A DNA stretch of 64,000 bases from Phytophthora sp. 'mugwort'. Its lineage: Eukaryota; Oomycota; Peronosporomycetes; Peronosporales; Peronosporaceae. The notes below the pieces were generated by a model. It was not told the origin of the DNA, did no database searches, and was given only the letters and a program-made list of their open reading frames with translations. The position numbers were made by a program, and so were the translations under genes. How positions within the stretch are numbered: the first letter of the stretch is position 1; each line of letters opens with the position of its first letter. Positions 23,908-34,865 of the stretch are shown here, piece by piece. The stretch is from contig JAUCEF010000001.1 in NCBI GenBank assembly GCA_033558025.1, positions 186,001 to 250,000 on the forward strand, read 5' to 3'.

Positions 23908-26900
23908 CTAGGTCCGGCGCTTCTTCGCCGGTGCTTTGGGGGGAGCCTTCTTTTTTGCAGCAGCCGGGGCCTTGCGCTTCGCTCCGCCGCGCGGCTTCTT
24001 CTGGAACTTGCTAAGATCCAGGTCCTCCTCTCCATCCGGTTCGCTTTCGGCATCCGAAGGCGGCGGCAAACCATCCTCATCATCTTCAATGGCGGCTGCT
24101 TTCCCTCGCCCCTTCTTAATGGTGGTTGAACCGAGTACGGATTCCACAACGGCTTGCGACTTATGCGATGCCTTGTTGTACCTGGGCGAAGAAAAAAAGC
24201 AAACGAGACGGTGATAAGTATGCTGAATGGGGATGCAGCATGGGTAGTCTGCATGTCGTACATTCGCGTAAACGCTGTCTTGGCCTTGGTGTCGAGCTCG
24301 GAGTAGGAGTGGCGCTTTACACCAGGGAACTTGAAGCTCTCCATGGATTCCGTCAGGTCTTCGCGGGTGATCTCACACTCGTCCAGTAGCTCGATCACTT
24401 CATGAATGTTCTGAATTTTCGGTAAGCACAGAACCGCGTAAGAGTGAGCACATGCGGAATCTATGGCAAAACCCAAAAGAAGAACAAGACAAACGTACAT
24501 CCTCTCCTGACAGCAGCTTCTTCAGCAGGATCTCCTTCATGTACGGCACGTAGTCGAGGCGAATGACTAAGTGCACAGCAATATTTAAACGTTAGTGTTA
24601 GTACCAATCGTGAGAGCATATTACAGTACTTCTTTAAGTGAGTGACAAACCTTCTCGGGAACCGGAGGCGTGCGATCGCATCCGCACAGACAGCTCACTG
24701 AGCAACCGCTTCGACTTAGAAGCCGAAGAATTCTTGCCCAACCACCTGCGAATGAACAGCGACAACTGTAAGCATTAGCAACAAAGCTACCACACCAACG
24801 AGCTTTAATAACACGAACTCACTTGGAAAATTCCGGGTGACCGATGAATCCAGCCGAGTAGACACAGGCGCCTACATTCATCGCGGCCTGCTTCGTAAGC
24901 AAGTCCCAGCGCTGCTCCACTCGGACGTACGTGTTCAGGAGGTCGCTTTCTGAGATGAATTCGGACGCCTGCATCGCTGCCTCCAGGTTTTCGTCCGACG
25001 ATGTCCGGTTGTTCATAATACTCTGGATGTAGTTTTCCTGAACCATTAAGGGCATCAAGTCGTAATCGACAAAATATGCCTCATTTCTTGCGTCAAAAGA
25101 AAGATTACGCTGGAAAATCTGCTGGGTCGCGCTGAACGGGTTCAACCGCAAACTCTCGTCCTTGTTGTGCTGTGAAGATGGATTCACCATATCCGCGTAC
25201 GTGATTTTGGTGGTGGTAAGACGCCACCGCTGCATCTGCGTGAGCAGTTGTCGAATATCGTTGCCGCATCGCTCAGCAGCCTCTTCAATTGCGTTCTTTT
25301 CCATGTGCAGTCCTTCTTTCAAGCCAATCTCCATCAACCGCTTGCTAATTTGAACCTTCGTGGGTCGACGCATTCGCAAATCAAACGAGTGGTTTGCTAG
25401 TGAGCGCACCTTTTGGCTCTGCCGATCGTTGCAAATACAGATGATTGGAGTCTTTGACTTCTTAATGAGCTGAATAAGTTCCGCCGTTCCACCGCGGTCA
25501 CCACCGGACATACCGTCGACCTCGTCCATGATGATCACACGACGGGCGAGATGCATTTTCTCCTTGGATTTTCCATGAGGGACACCGAATTGGAGTGCTT
25601 GTGTTCCTAGCACGTCCTTGAGCCCGGTTTGCAGCATTTTCTTGCTGCGAGTGTCACTCGCGTTCAGCTCGGTGCACTCAAACCCGCACTCGCGAGAAAC
25701 TAGGTTCGCAATCGTAGTCTTTCCAATACCGGGAGGCCCCGACAGCAGCACTGTCTTCGCTCCGCGGTTGTCAGACAACTTTGACGTGAACGGAATTTTC
25801 TTGGTTCCTTTCACGTGCATGGCCTCCCAATCCTGAAGCCATGTCTTCAACTTCCTGCCGAGCTCGATGTTGCCAATCATGTGGTCTAGAATCTGGGGTT
25901 TGTACTTGTCAGTCCACAGCTCGTCGTTGATCGATCTATTGTATACAACATAGAAAAACAATTAGAACTGCATTCAAACCGAAGAATTTTACAGAGACGC
26001 CAACCACTTACGTATTGAGCTTTTGCTTGCCCTTCGATGAAGAGGTCATTGCTGCGGCAGCTTCCGCCTTGATCTTCGCCTTCTTATCTGCCAAGTCCTG
26101 TGTCTGCTGAGCTGCTGTAGCCTCCGTAATGAGATTGTAAAACTCATTTTGCGTCAAGATACGGACATTTTTTGCCGCGGCCTCCATATACTTGGAGCCG
26201 TCCGTCACCTTGCCACCCTGCTCCAAGGTAGCTCCAATTACCAGATACTTCGTGCTGCGAGTGACGCTGGTAGCAACAGATCCGCCACAGCTCTTTACAA
26301 GGTGCACAGCGTCCTCGCGTGACAGACTCTCGAGCATCCCGGAGAAAGCGAATGTCTTGCCATCCAGACATCCCGAGCACGGCGCAGGCACCTTCTTCAG
26401 TGCGCCTTCCTGCTTCACAATGGATTCCTCGGAATCGTCAGAGCGCCTAGAAGATGACGTTGCAGGCTTTCTGCTAATCTCAGTCTTCACATCTGTTTTG
26501 ACCTCCTTCTTGACCTTCGGCGTCGCTTCCGGCATCTCGTCGTCGTCATCACTAACGTCTTTTGCAACGCGACGCAGGCGCTTCAGCGGCTCTTTCTTGC
26601 GCTTAATCTCCTGCACCTCTTCGTCGCTGGGCTGCATCTCGAAGTCCGAGTCCGAGTCCACGCGCTGCGCCTTCTTCTTGGCCGGAGCTTTGCTAATGAC
26701 GTCGTCTTCATCCTCTTCGCTATCGTCCAGCACCACAACATTCTGCTTGGAAGAGAGACGAGTCGCAGGACGTGGCGGTGGCGTAGGCTCTGGCTCCGCT
26801 CGCTTGGCTGCTGCAAAGGAAGACCAGTCAATGGTAATGACACATAGATTGAAAAGAGCACAGAGAAAGAGGCTGCAACTGCGTACGCTTGGGCGGCGTC

Positions 26901-26968
26901 GCCGCCTTCTTCCTGCTGCTGGTGTTACTGCTCGGAGGTTTCTTCTGGAAGAACGAGCGGATGTCCAT
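23908..26968 (-). CDS. RFC1: Replication factor C large subunit, seven exons
   Basis: Large subunit of the clamp loader that places PCNA on DNA. Minus-strand exons 26968-26887, 26810-26012, 25935-24823, 24745-24651, 24566-24499, 24410-24262 and 24181-23908 total 2580 bases (859 residues). The protein starts MDIRSFFQKK, resembling the start of animal RFC1 and a PIP-box-like motif. Then come an acidic/basic disordered region, a BRCT domain (about 175-250; DGKTFAFSGML, CGG), and an AAA+ module with Walker A GPPGIGKT (360-367) and Walker B VIIMDEVDGM. The RFC1-specific C-terminal domain follows (YVPYMKEILL, HEVIELLDECEITREDL, AFTRMYNKASH), then a Lys/Ala-rich tail likely carrying a nuclear signal. 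Intron phases all agree. It is divergent from the nucleotide-sugar transporter, 283 bases away. Confidence 0.95.
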
Positions 26969-27251
26969 CGTCGCCGTTACGAGCGCCAACGAGATGGATC
27001 TTCCTGTGGTGCGTGCTGCTTATAACTTTCCCGCCACTACTTGCAGCACTGTTGTTCTTATAAAGGGAAGATTCGGTACTTTTGAAAGTATACTTGGTAC
27101 ACGTATACTCTCATCAGCCAATCAGATTCCGTGTAGCCACACAGTTTTACCCAATAGCCGGCATGATGAATGGCAGCTTGCTGAGTTCAGTATCATACGC
27201 ACGTAGCTCGTGCGCGATCGCCAGTTGCCACTTTGCCTGCCTGGAGCAACT

Positions 27252-28384
27252 ATGGCGCTCTCTCCGACGGCGCTCAAGTATGCGAGTCTGTGCGTGCTCT
27301 GTGTGCAGAACAGTCTGTTGGCCATCCTCATGCGGCTGTCGCGGGTCGGAAACTTCCCGCGCTTCAACCCGGCCACCGCTGTTTTCGTAGGCGAGGCGCT
27401 CAAGCTGGCCACGTGCTTCGCCGTGCTCTTCCACGTGAGTCTCGCTGCCATACCTCCGTTCTGATGCATTACACGTCATACATTTTGGCTGACTGTGTCT
27501 GGCTATCGCAGGAGTTTAACGCACTAAACGAGCCGCAGAGACGAAAGCGAATGGGCGAATCTTTCCGCACTATCACCAACATGAGCGAGCTGATGCGCGT
27601 GAGCGTGCCAGCGATGCTCTACGTGGTGCAGAACAACTTGCAGTACGTGGCGGTATCCAACCTGGACGCGCCCACTTTCCAAGTCATGTATCAGCTCAAG
27701 ATCCTCACCACCGCCATCTTCTCCGTTGTGATGCTGCGCAAGACTGTGCTGATTACGCAGTGGGGAGCTATCGTCACGCTCATGATGGGTGTTGCACTCG
27801 TGCAATTGGATGAAGGTGCGTCTAGTGCTCCAGTTACGGCGAAAACAGATCAGACCGCGCAGAGCACTACGAAGGGACTGTTGGCTGTGGTTGCCGCTTG
27901 TGTATGCTCCGGTTTCGCCGGCGTGTACTTTGAGAAGATTCTCAAAGGTACCGGCTTGAAGACCACACTCTGGGAACGCAACGTACAGATGTGCTTCCTC
28001 GGTATGGCGCTGTCTGGTGGTGGTCTAGTACTCAACGATTTTGAGTCGATCATGAGCCATGGATTTTTCTATGGCTACCGTCCGGTGGTGTGGGCGGCCA
28101 TCGCCATGAGCGCATTCGGTGGTCTCCTCACGGCCGTCGTCGTCAAGTACGCCGATAATATTTTGAAGGCCTTCGCCACATCCATCGCAGTGGTGCTTTC
28201 CGTCATCATGTCGGTGTTTGTGTTTGACAAGGTGCCGACGGGACAGTTCGTGATCGGAGCCATTCTCGTTAATAGCTCCGTGTACGCGTATGGCAAGGCG
28301 CCGGAGTGGCGCAAAGACCACCTCGAACCTATTTTGCCTCTCACTGAGGGCAAAGACCTGAAGGAGATTAAACACATTGCTTAG
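27252..28384 (+). CDS. Nucleotide-sugar transporter (SLC35A-like)
   Basis: A Golgi/ER antiporter predicted to import a UDP-sugar or CMP-sugar for glycosylation. Exons 27252-27434 and 27512-28384 give 351 residues with about ten hydrophobic segments. The stretch YVVQNNLQYVAVSNLDAPTF followed by QVMYQLKILTTAIFS is the family signature of UDP-galactose, UDP-GlcNAc and CMP-sialic-acid transporters. CVCSGFAGVYFEKILKGT and the C-terminal SVIMSVFVFDKVPTGQF also fit the family. The sugar cannot be told from sequence; oomycetes are not known for sialic acid, so a UDP-sugar is more likely. Start ATG 27252 gives MALSPTALKY; the upstream in-frame extension has no ATG. It shares a short promoter region with RFC1. 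Confidence 0.9.
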
Positions 28385-28593
28385 AAAGTGGCAGAAAACT
28401 ACGCCACTGCTGTATTTTGCTTACAAAAGTGTGCCCATGGGAGCACGATACTGCATCAGCTAATACCATAAATGTCATACAGTACGAGGCATACAATCTC
28501 TATAATTTGTCCACTTTCACTGTGCATATCTGCAGTACACTATCAACTTTAGTCCGCCTGGCCACAAAGTAGTTTACGCGAGAAACGGCCTCG

Positions 28594-29572
28594 ATGAAGT
28601 CCTTACTTCTGGTCGTGGCTGTTATGCTGGTGCAACGATCATGCTTCTGCGCGGCCCTGAACGTTGAGAGTGGAGTGCGGGAAGTGGTCGTCGACAATGC
28701 AGACGCTCGAGTGGTTGAAGTCAATGATCACCTCACTACTGAACAACAGCTGCATTACGATGCACACTGGAGCAAGGTACCGAACACCAACCTGGCGATG
28801 TTAGACGTATTCCTTCTGCTCATCTCACATGTTTCTGCCATTTAGACCCGATCGGAACTCGTAGAACAGCACTCTCGTCTATCGAGCAAGAAATACATCG
28901 TAAGCAGCAGCTACTGCAAAATTCTGGGCTACACAGCCAGGACTAAGCATGCTAGATCTTCATTTTTGTTGTGTGCATAACTCTCAGGATGCTGTTAAGG
29001 GAGCAAGGAGCTCAGCAGGCAGTGCGACAAAGTTGTGGCACCATCGATGGACCGACTTTCTCGACGGAAAGTTGTTAAGTGAGTTCCTGGTCCAATGCGA
29101 GAGCAATCCTGTTTACAAGGCGAGTGCAACGCAGAATCTTAGCGCGATGAAAAAGCAGTACGTATCTATCTCGCTGCACTCATATTTAAGCAAGAAAACC
29201 CATAAAGCTTACAGATTTTGTACTTCGCAGTTTGTGGCATTCGTGTCGATCGGGTACGCCGTCGTCGCAATATGGCTCGGGCCGATAAAGCTCACATGTT
29301 GGCAGCAACGCAGTGTCCTAGTCACATACACAGCAGCAGGGATCGTGCAGGCGATCTTTCTTACGCACGCCTTCAGCTTCATTGACATCCACTATGTGTA
29401 CCCGTCGACTTTGGCGCTGACTGCAACCTTCTTCGTAGGGTTCAATCTCACCAACGCAGTGCTAGTGCTGGAATCGGAGATAACTGAACCTGCAGTCGAA
29501 GCTCAAGCGCAGGAGATTGTCGAGGCGTCTTCAATCCGTGTGGTAACGGCGCAACGCGCTGTCTGCTTCTAA
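28594..29572 (+). CDS. Putative secretory-pathway protein with three C-terminal TM segments
   Basis: Function unknown. Four exons, 28594-28776, 28846-28899, 28988-29157 and 29215-29572, add to 765 bases (254 residues). The N-terminus MKSLLLVVAVMLVQRSCFCA looks like a signal peptide cleaved near residue 20. A hydrophilic luminal or extracellular part (about 22-137) follows, then three hydrophobic stretches at about 140-160, 168-190 and 195-222, and a short charged tail. The last intron pairs GTACGT with TTACAG and keeps frame. I see no RXLR-dEER or LFLAK motif, so this is not a recognisable effector. It may be a membrane protein of the secretory pathway or plasma membrane. It lies 209 bases downstream of the transporter on the same strand. 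Confidence 0.65.
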
Positions 29573-29632
29573 ACCAGCACGAGCTGCTAGTATTGAAAGC
29601 AATTTTACGTCCACAAACAATTCCACGATCGC

Positions 29633-30097
29633 TCATTCATCGTCCATAGAGAACGAGAGCAGTTTCTTGTTGCTGAGTGTTGGTCGATCTGCGCGTTTCC
29701 GCTTCTTCTTCTTCTTGTAGCCGTCAGCTGCTCGGGCTTTGCCCATCTGCACCACAGTCTGTCCGCCCTTCTTCTTGTCCTCGCCGTCCTCTTCTCCACC
29801 CGAAATGTCAGCATCCCTCAGCTTCTTCTTCTTCTCCTCCTTCTCCCCTTTTTTGGACAAATACTCGTCGATCGCCGCCTGCTGCACCTCGTCAAGCCCT
29901 TCGTCCTCTTCGTCCTCGCCGGGCTTTGGCAGCGTCGCAAATTTGGCCTGAATGGCCGCCGGTTGGCGATACTTTTGCAGAAACTTGGGGATCACACGCG
30001 TGAACTGCGGCCCTTTACCTTTGCCCCGAGCCTTCCCTTTACCGCTGCCGGGGTTCAGACCGCGGAGACTGCCATCCTCGCGCCAGTCGTCGTCCAT
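29633..30097 (-). CDS. KIAA1143/DUF4604-like small basic protein
   Basis: A single-exon gene of 154 residues starting MDDDWREDGS at base 30097. The N-terminal half is Gly/Lys-rich with RVIPKFLQKY, the middle is acidic (GEDEEDEGLDE), then an alternating Lys/Glu segment, a basic KKKKKRKR stretch (likely nuclear signal) and the ending NKKLLSFSMDDE. The order, a VPKFL-type motif, acidic DEYLSKKG-like helix and a terminal LLSF plus acidic residues, matches KIAA1143-type (DUF4604) proteins, whose function is unknown. An upstream in-frame codon would add 31 residues with no support. Its start is 86 bases from the divergent small ORF at 30184. Confidence 0.7.
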   Translation of the reverse strand: MDDDWREDGSLRGLNPGSGKGKARGKGKGPQFTRVIPKFLQKYRQPAAIQAKFATLPKPGEDEEDEGLDEVQQAAIDEYLSKKGEKEEKKKKLRDADISGGEEDGEDKKKGGQTVVQMGKARAADGYKKKKKRKRADRPTLSNKKLLSFSMDDE

Positions 30098-30183
30098 GCT
30101 GATGTTAATTGTAATATTTGCGTTATGCTTGTAGCTATTGTGAATTTTGTTGACAGTCTCACTATTTACAGAAACAAAGGACG

Positions 30184-30363
30184 ATGGCACTGACGGGGCT
30201 GAGAGGCTACTTGTGGGGCCAACGGTGGAATATCCTACTGACTACGCAAGCAATCTTCACGTGCGGCATCGTGTATAACCGCTACCAAGAGAACCAAGCA
30301 TCAGCGCCCGCTACGCAGCCACAGCAACGACCGCTTTGTGAACGAGGGGACAAGCAGCAGTGA
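30184..30363 (+). CDS. Possible 59-residue single-TM protein
   Basis: An ATG-to-stop frame of 60 codons: MALTGLRGYLWGQRWNILLT, then a hydrophobic stretch ending GIVYNRY, then a Gln/Pro/Ala-rich polar tail. The layout, a short amphipathic basic start plus one membrane helix, resembles small inner-mitochondrial-membrane proteins, but I do not recognise a family. It is divergent from the KIAA1143-like gene. Coding is suggested by the coherent hydropathy only; chance remains possible. Confidence 0.4.
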   Translation: MALTGLRGYLWGQRWNILLTTQAIFTCGIVYNRYQENQASAPATQPQQRPLCERGDKQQ

Positions 30364-31163
30364 ACTAAGCACAGCCACCAATAGACGTCGCGTCTGGACG
30401 AGCTTTACTACTTTCTCCACTCAAATACTGCGGCGCAGTCTGCGCAGAGTAAGCTAGCACTGACCACTGACTACAACGCTTCTAGTAAAACAATGTGTCG
30501 CTGACGGGGCTCTATTCCTATGAGTGTATCGAGAAGGTGCTTTTGCGATGATGCCCACCTTGTAGCTATGAATTGAGCTCGCCATTAACCAAAACGATAT
30601 TAGTAGTTGATAGCGTCATGTTTTATCTTCGTCGACGAGTGGTAATGGCGGACGTGCGATTCCGCTGACCATTGGGGAGAATAACTCACAAAGGATCGAA
30701 TTAAACCACCAGCAGCTGCATTGGTTGGGTCCATTGGTTTGGGATTATACGTAGTGGACAATCCAGCTAGAATGGGGTGACGCCTTCTGTCTACGGCCAG
30801 AAGCAGGAAATGTGTGCATTCGACATATATGAATATCCCGCTTCTTGGATGCCCAGGTTGTCATTCATTAAATAAGTCTTCATCTCAAAAACCTCGTTCC
30901 GAAATACCTCAGTACAGTATGCACGGATTTTTCTTAGGCAAGCGATTCAGTAAAATAATTGAGAAACGATTGACTATACATGGGTGACCGTATCAGACCG
31001 TGTCACATTCTCGTGGTCATCCTCGTTGTTTGTCTATTGATAGCGAGCAGAGTGTCAGTGTGAGTACGATGAAGTCTTTGCCCCTTCGGCGGCGATGCCG
31101 CTCTCCTCGAAAAGTAAGAATTGTAGCTTAGAAACGTTCTGCTTCTCACTCAAAAAGACATCG
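30364..31163. other. Intergenic, no gene seen
   Basis: About 800 bases without a supported gene. It is AT-richer than the coding regions to the left and marks the last long gap before the dehydrogenase pair. Confidence 0.5.
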
Positions 31164-32207
31164 ATGGTGTTCGACTGGTTGTGGTCGCAGAAGTCGGTGA
31201 GCGGGCAGGTTGTGCTGGTCACGGCGGCAGCATGGGACTTGGCCGCATGATCGCGCTCCTGTTCGCGCAGCTGGGTGCGATCGTGCTGATCTGGGATGTC
31301 AACGTCACGAACGGACTCAAAGTCGTTCAAGACATCACCTCCGCTCAAGGCTGTGGGGAGGGTCACTTCTTCGAGGTGGATGTGGGCGATCACGAGGACG
31401 TTTACCGAGCCAGACGGCAGGTGCTCGAAAAGTTTGGAGCCCTCGATATCCTCATTAACAATGCCGGTATTGTTTTGGCAGAACGCTTCTTGCAACCTCA
31501 GATGCCACAATCGAACGAGTATTCGCAGTTAATACGTTTGCTCACTTCTGGACGTTGCGCGCCTTCCTGCCGGACATGCTCAAGCGCAACCACGGCCACA
31601 TTGTATGCATCTGTAGCGCCGGCGCGCTCTTTGGGTTCCCCAGCATGGTTGACTACGGCAGCACCAAGTTCGCTGTGTACGGGCTCATGTGTCATTTGCG
31701 GCAGGAACTGCGGTCGCAGGGCAAGTACGGTATTAACCTGACGGTCGTATGTCCGTCTTTCATCACGGCATGTTTGAGGGCGTGTAAATGCTGTTGCTCA
31801 CAACATGGCTCGGTCCGGGGTACGCGGCAGACCAGGTAGTCAAGGATGTGCGTCGTAACCAGTGGCGACTGCACATACCAAACATCGTGGGTCTTTTAGC
31901 GCTGATAGTGGCGCTGACCCCCATCGGTTTTTACGACTTGATGATGCGCATCACGGGCGCGTTGAATGCCATGAAACGGTTCCGACAGACGCGAGTGCAT
32001 TCGGAGTTCGAGAGTGAGCGAATGGACGAAGGTAGTTCGCAGTGTAGTATGAAGGAAAGGAGGCCGTTCGCACAGCTGCATCAAGACAGCATGATACTGC
32101 ACCACAAACACACCAAGGCCAGTGTCGTTGGGGTGATTCAGGAGAAGGAGGCGAGTCCGTTTACAGACCTGCAAATTGAAGGTCACGGCAAACCTGTCGA
32201 GGCGTAA
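31164..32207 (+). pseudogene. Short-chain dehydrogenase pseudogene, tandem copy of the next gene
   Basis: Reads as the same protein as the intact gene at 32389 but broken in at least four places. It begins MVFDWLWSQKSVSGQVVLVT, then the frame shifts near 31230 inside the glycine-rich cofactor loop (the copy in the next gene reads TGGAMGLGR). The next segment runs MGLGRMIALLFAQLGAIVLI to ALDILINNAG. The frame shifts again near 31488, then reads SDATIERVFAVN to VDYGSTKF (catalytic Tyr and Lys) and VVCPSF. A third shift near 31768 and an in-frame TAA at 31785 follow. The C-terminal part continues from 31788 and ends in a tail about 50 residues longer than the intact copy. An in-frame nonsense codon plus three shifts argue against simple sequencing error. 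Confidence 0.8.
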
Positions 32208-32388
32208 TAAATTCGAGACCATTCACTTGATCTAAGTATGTCTGGATTGGCCCACGTCAAAAACCGCCTCGAGCATTATGCCAACCGGTATAGCCGTCAT
32301 CAGTCCCACTACTCCATAAAATTGTTTTACATCACACTTCAACCTCTCTCGTCGGCCATTGATCGGTCATTCGTCATCTTTCCACGCC

Positions 32389-33240
32389 ATGTTCAACTGG
32401 ATCTGGCCTCAGAAGTCTGTCAAGGGTGACGTCATCGTCATCACCGGTGGGGCCATGGGGCTCGGGCGCCTCGTGGCGCTCCGCTTCGCTGCCCTGGGTG
32501 CAATCGTCGTCGTCTGGGACCTCCACGCGGACCTGGGTAAGGAACTGGTGCGGGAGATCGAGGTTACGGGCGGCCAAGCTCGCTTCTACACGGTGGATGT
32601 GACCGACCGGGAGAAGGTCTACGCCACGGGTCAAGAGGTGCTCAAGGAGTTTGAGGCCGTGGATATCCTGATCAACAATGCTGGCATCGTCGGTGGACGC
32701 CCCGTGCTCGAGTCCTCAGACGCGTCGATTGAGCGGACGATGGCCGTGAACGCCACGTCACACTTCTGGACCATCAAGGCTTTCCTGCCCATGATGAGCA
32801 AGCGGAACAAGGGTCACATCGTGTCAGTGGCCAGTGCCGCGGGCATATTCGGGTCCCCTGGGATGGTGGACTACGGCGCCAGTAAGTTCGCGGCCATCGG
32901 ACTCATGCTGAGTCTGAGGCAGGAGCTGCAAGCTATGGGGCTCTTTGGAGTACACACGACGATCGTATGTCCGGGGTTCATCAAGACGGGCATGTTCGAA
33001 GGGGTGCAGCCCCCGCCATTCACGCGCTGGCTGACGCCCGAGTTCATGGCAGACCAGATCGTTAAGGCCGTGCGCAGGAACCAGTGGCGCGTGCTGGTGC
33101 CGTCGATCTTGAACGTCATGGAGTTCGTATCGATCGTTATGCCCATGTGGTTTGTGGACTGGTTCATCCGCGTCACCAAGACGTCGCAGGCCATGAAGAG
33201 CTTCAAGCAGACGCGCAAACATGCACTGAAGGAGGAGTAA
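32389..33240 (+). CDS. Short-chain dehydrogenase/reductase, SDR16C/retinol dehydrogenase-like
   Basis: Single-exon gene, 283 residues, starting MFNWIWPQKS at 32389. Classical SDR features in order: TGGAMGLGR (NAD(P)-binding glycine motif), a Trp-Asp after the second strand (VVVWDLHA), ILINNAGIV, Ser of VSVASAAG, and the catalytic YGASK. PGFIKTGM is the usual element after the active site. A hydrophobic C-terminal stretch (about 243-265) may anchor it in the ER or lipid droplets, as in the retinol dehydrogenase 10/HSD17B11 group. The substrate (retinoid, steroid or fatty alcohol) is unknown. It is the functional partner of the broken copy immediately upstream and the last intact conserved gene before the transposon-rich region. 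Confidence 0.9.
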   Translation: MFNWIWPQKSVKGDVIVITGGAMGLGRLVALRFAALGAIVVVWDLHADLGKELVREIEVTGGQARFYTVDVTDREKVYATGQEVLKEFEAVDILINNAGIVGGRPVLESSDASIERTMAVNATSHFWTIKAFLPMMSKRNKGHIVSVASAAGIFGSPGMVDYGASKFAAIGLMLSLRQELQAMGLFGVHTTIVCPGFIKTGMFEGVQPPPFTRWLTPEFMADQIVKAVRRNQWRVLVPSILNVMEFVSIVMPMWFVDWFIRVTKTSQAMKSFKQTRKHALKEE

Positions 33241-34865
33241 AACGTATTGTAGCGACATGCATGTTGTGAGCTACAGTACACGTCATTTAATGGCAGGAAG
33301 ATCCTCTTAAAAACTTGTTCCGATTTCCTCCGGATTTCACCGTTTCCTCAACAACAACAACAACAGCGCAAGTGCTTGCTCTATCGCGCTCAAGCTGATC
33401 CCTCCCTCCCTCTACATGTGAGCCCCCGGCAGGGAACCCGAAAATATATTGATAATTTTCCCGTAAATAGAGATTTTTTGCTCAAGTAATTTACGCTATT
33501 TCTTAGACCATAACCAGTCTATAGAGTTTAGGGGATTCATCATAGCCGTGCGATCCAACGGGTGAAAGCTTATCGTAAGTTCCTGGAACGCAACTCGGCC
33601 CCAAATAGTGTAATGGTACGTGACCGCATATGCAGATATAACTGCAGCATTGCATACTTCAAATTGATGGGTTTAGAAAGTGAATATCAGATAACTGGGG
33701 ATCCTCTTCGCAGATGTCATTTGCGCACTTATGGCGGACACCAGCCGCGGCAACCCGACCGGGCCTTTTATGAACTCGCACGGCATCTCATTCGACGGAG
33801 AAGTGCCGTAGGGTGATCCAACATCGTGGTGATGGCACAGTGACCTTACATTCGCCGTTCACAGGGCCACCTTCGTCGTCTCTACAGGGAAATACTGGCG
33901 CGGTCGAGCTTCAGATGCTGGATCGATTGGAATTCTTTGCTAGCGCAAGTGGCTTGGATTCATCTGATGGGGTGTTAGCGCATGAGCAACAACTCAGCCG
34001 TGATATAGCTACTGACGCCAATATGGAGTTGTTTACCGACGGACAAGCTCCCTGGAGCCATGCGGAGAATACAATGAACCAAAGTATTGGTGGCGGTGCT
34101 GACAGTGCCTTAGCACCCCATTTTCACGTCGAAGGCGGCTATAGTCGTTCAACGTCGTATGCTCTTCAGAAACACCACTAGCTCGGCGGCTTGCCGCTGA
34201 TTCTTGTTTGTGCTTCTTTATCAGAGCAGCAACCTTGTCACAATATGCCCTGAGGGAAAACGAGGCGTCAACAGTCTTATTCAGTTCGTCTGCAACCGCT
34301 TACCACTCCAGCTCGCCCGCTGCCGTGAGGCGCCGAATACGTCTTGCGACGAGCAACGATCAGCATCAGTTTATCGCAGTCACGCTTGTTGAAGCGCGAC
34401 CGCTTCTCCGGATCCGCAACCCGGAATGGAACCTCTTCGACCTCTTCGAGCTCTTCAACCACCTCAGCCCCTGACATGTTTCCTCTGGTTTTTCTTTGGA
34501 TCTTCAGAATGACAGTTGGCACCTCTCCGTGACCGATGACGTACTTAACCGAGTACAACGCGAGCAAATGGTGATCCCAGCATTCTTACATTTTAAAATT
34601 TACCAGATGTGTAGCTGCTCGAGGAGCAACACTCCGAGTCTCGTAAAATACGTGAGCAAAATGTCTCTAATAACATATCTACGACTACGTCTGACATCCG
34701 ACATTTATTTACGATTTTTTATATGTAGCCACAGACAATTTATTTACTCAGCCCGTGGCAACCAACAGTTTGATGGTTGGTTCTAAGCATGTTTACATCT
34801 AAGTAGGTCGCATCATCACTTATTCTGCAATTTGCAAACACTACAAGCTAGTCTACGCGACTCCC
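33241..34865. other. Boundary region, only weak ORFs
   Basis: No recognised gene. Two + frames, 33562-33816 and 33813-34181, overlap and could be pieces of one decayed ORF (MVRDRICRYNCSIAYFKLMG in the first), and a minus frame 34277-34567 contains RFNKRDCDKLMLIVARRK. None matches a family I know; they could be transposon remnants. AT-rich stretches lie at 33,440-33,500 and 34,590-34,760. This is where housekeeping genes give way to mobile-element relics. Confidence 0.4.

Noticed and set aside
28594..28776. RXLR or Crinkler effector
   Set aside because: There is a signal peptide, but no RXLR-dEER or LFLAK motif in the first 100 residues, and three TM segments follow.
33562..34181. Two overlapping + frames as a real gene
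   Set aside because: They differ in frame, have no recognised domain and lie in repeat-rich sequence; kept only as a note in the boundary region.
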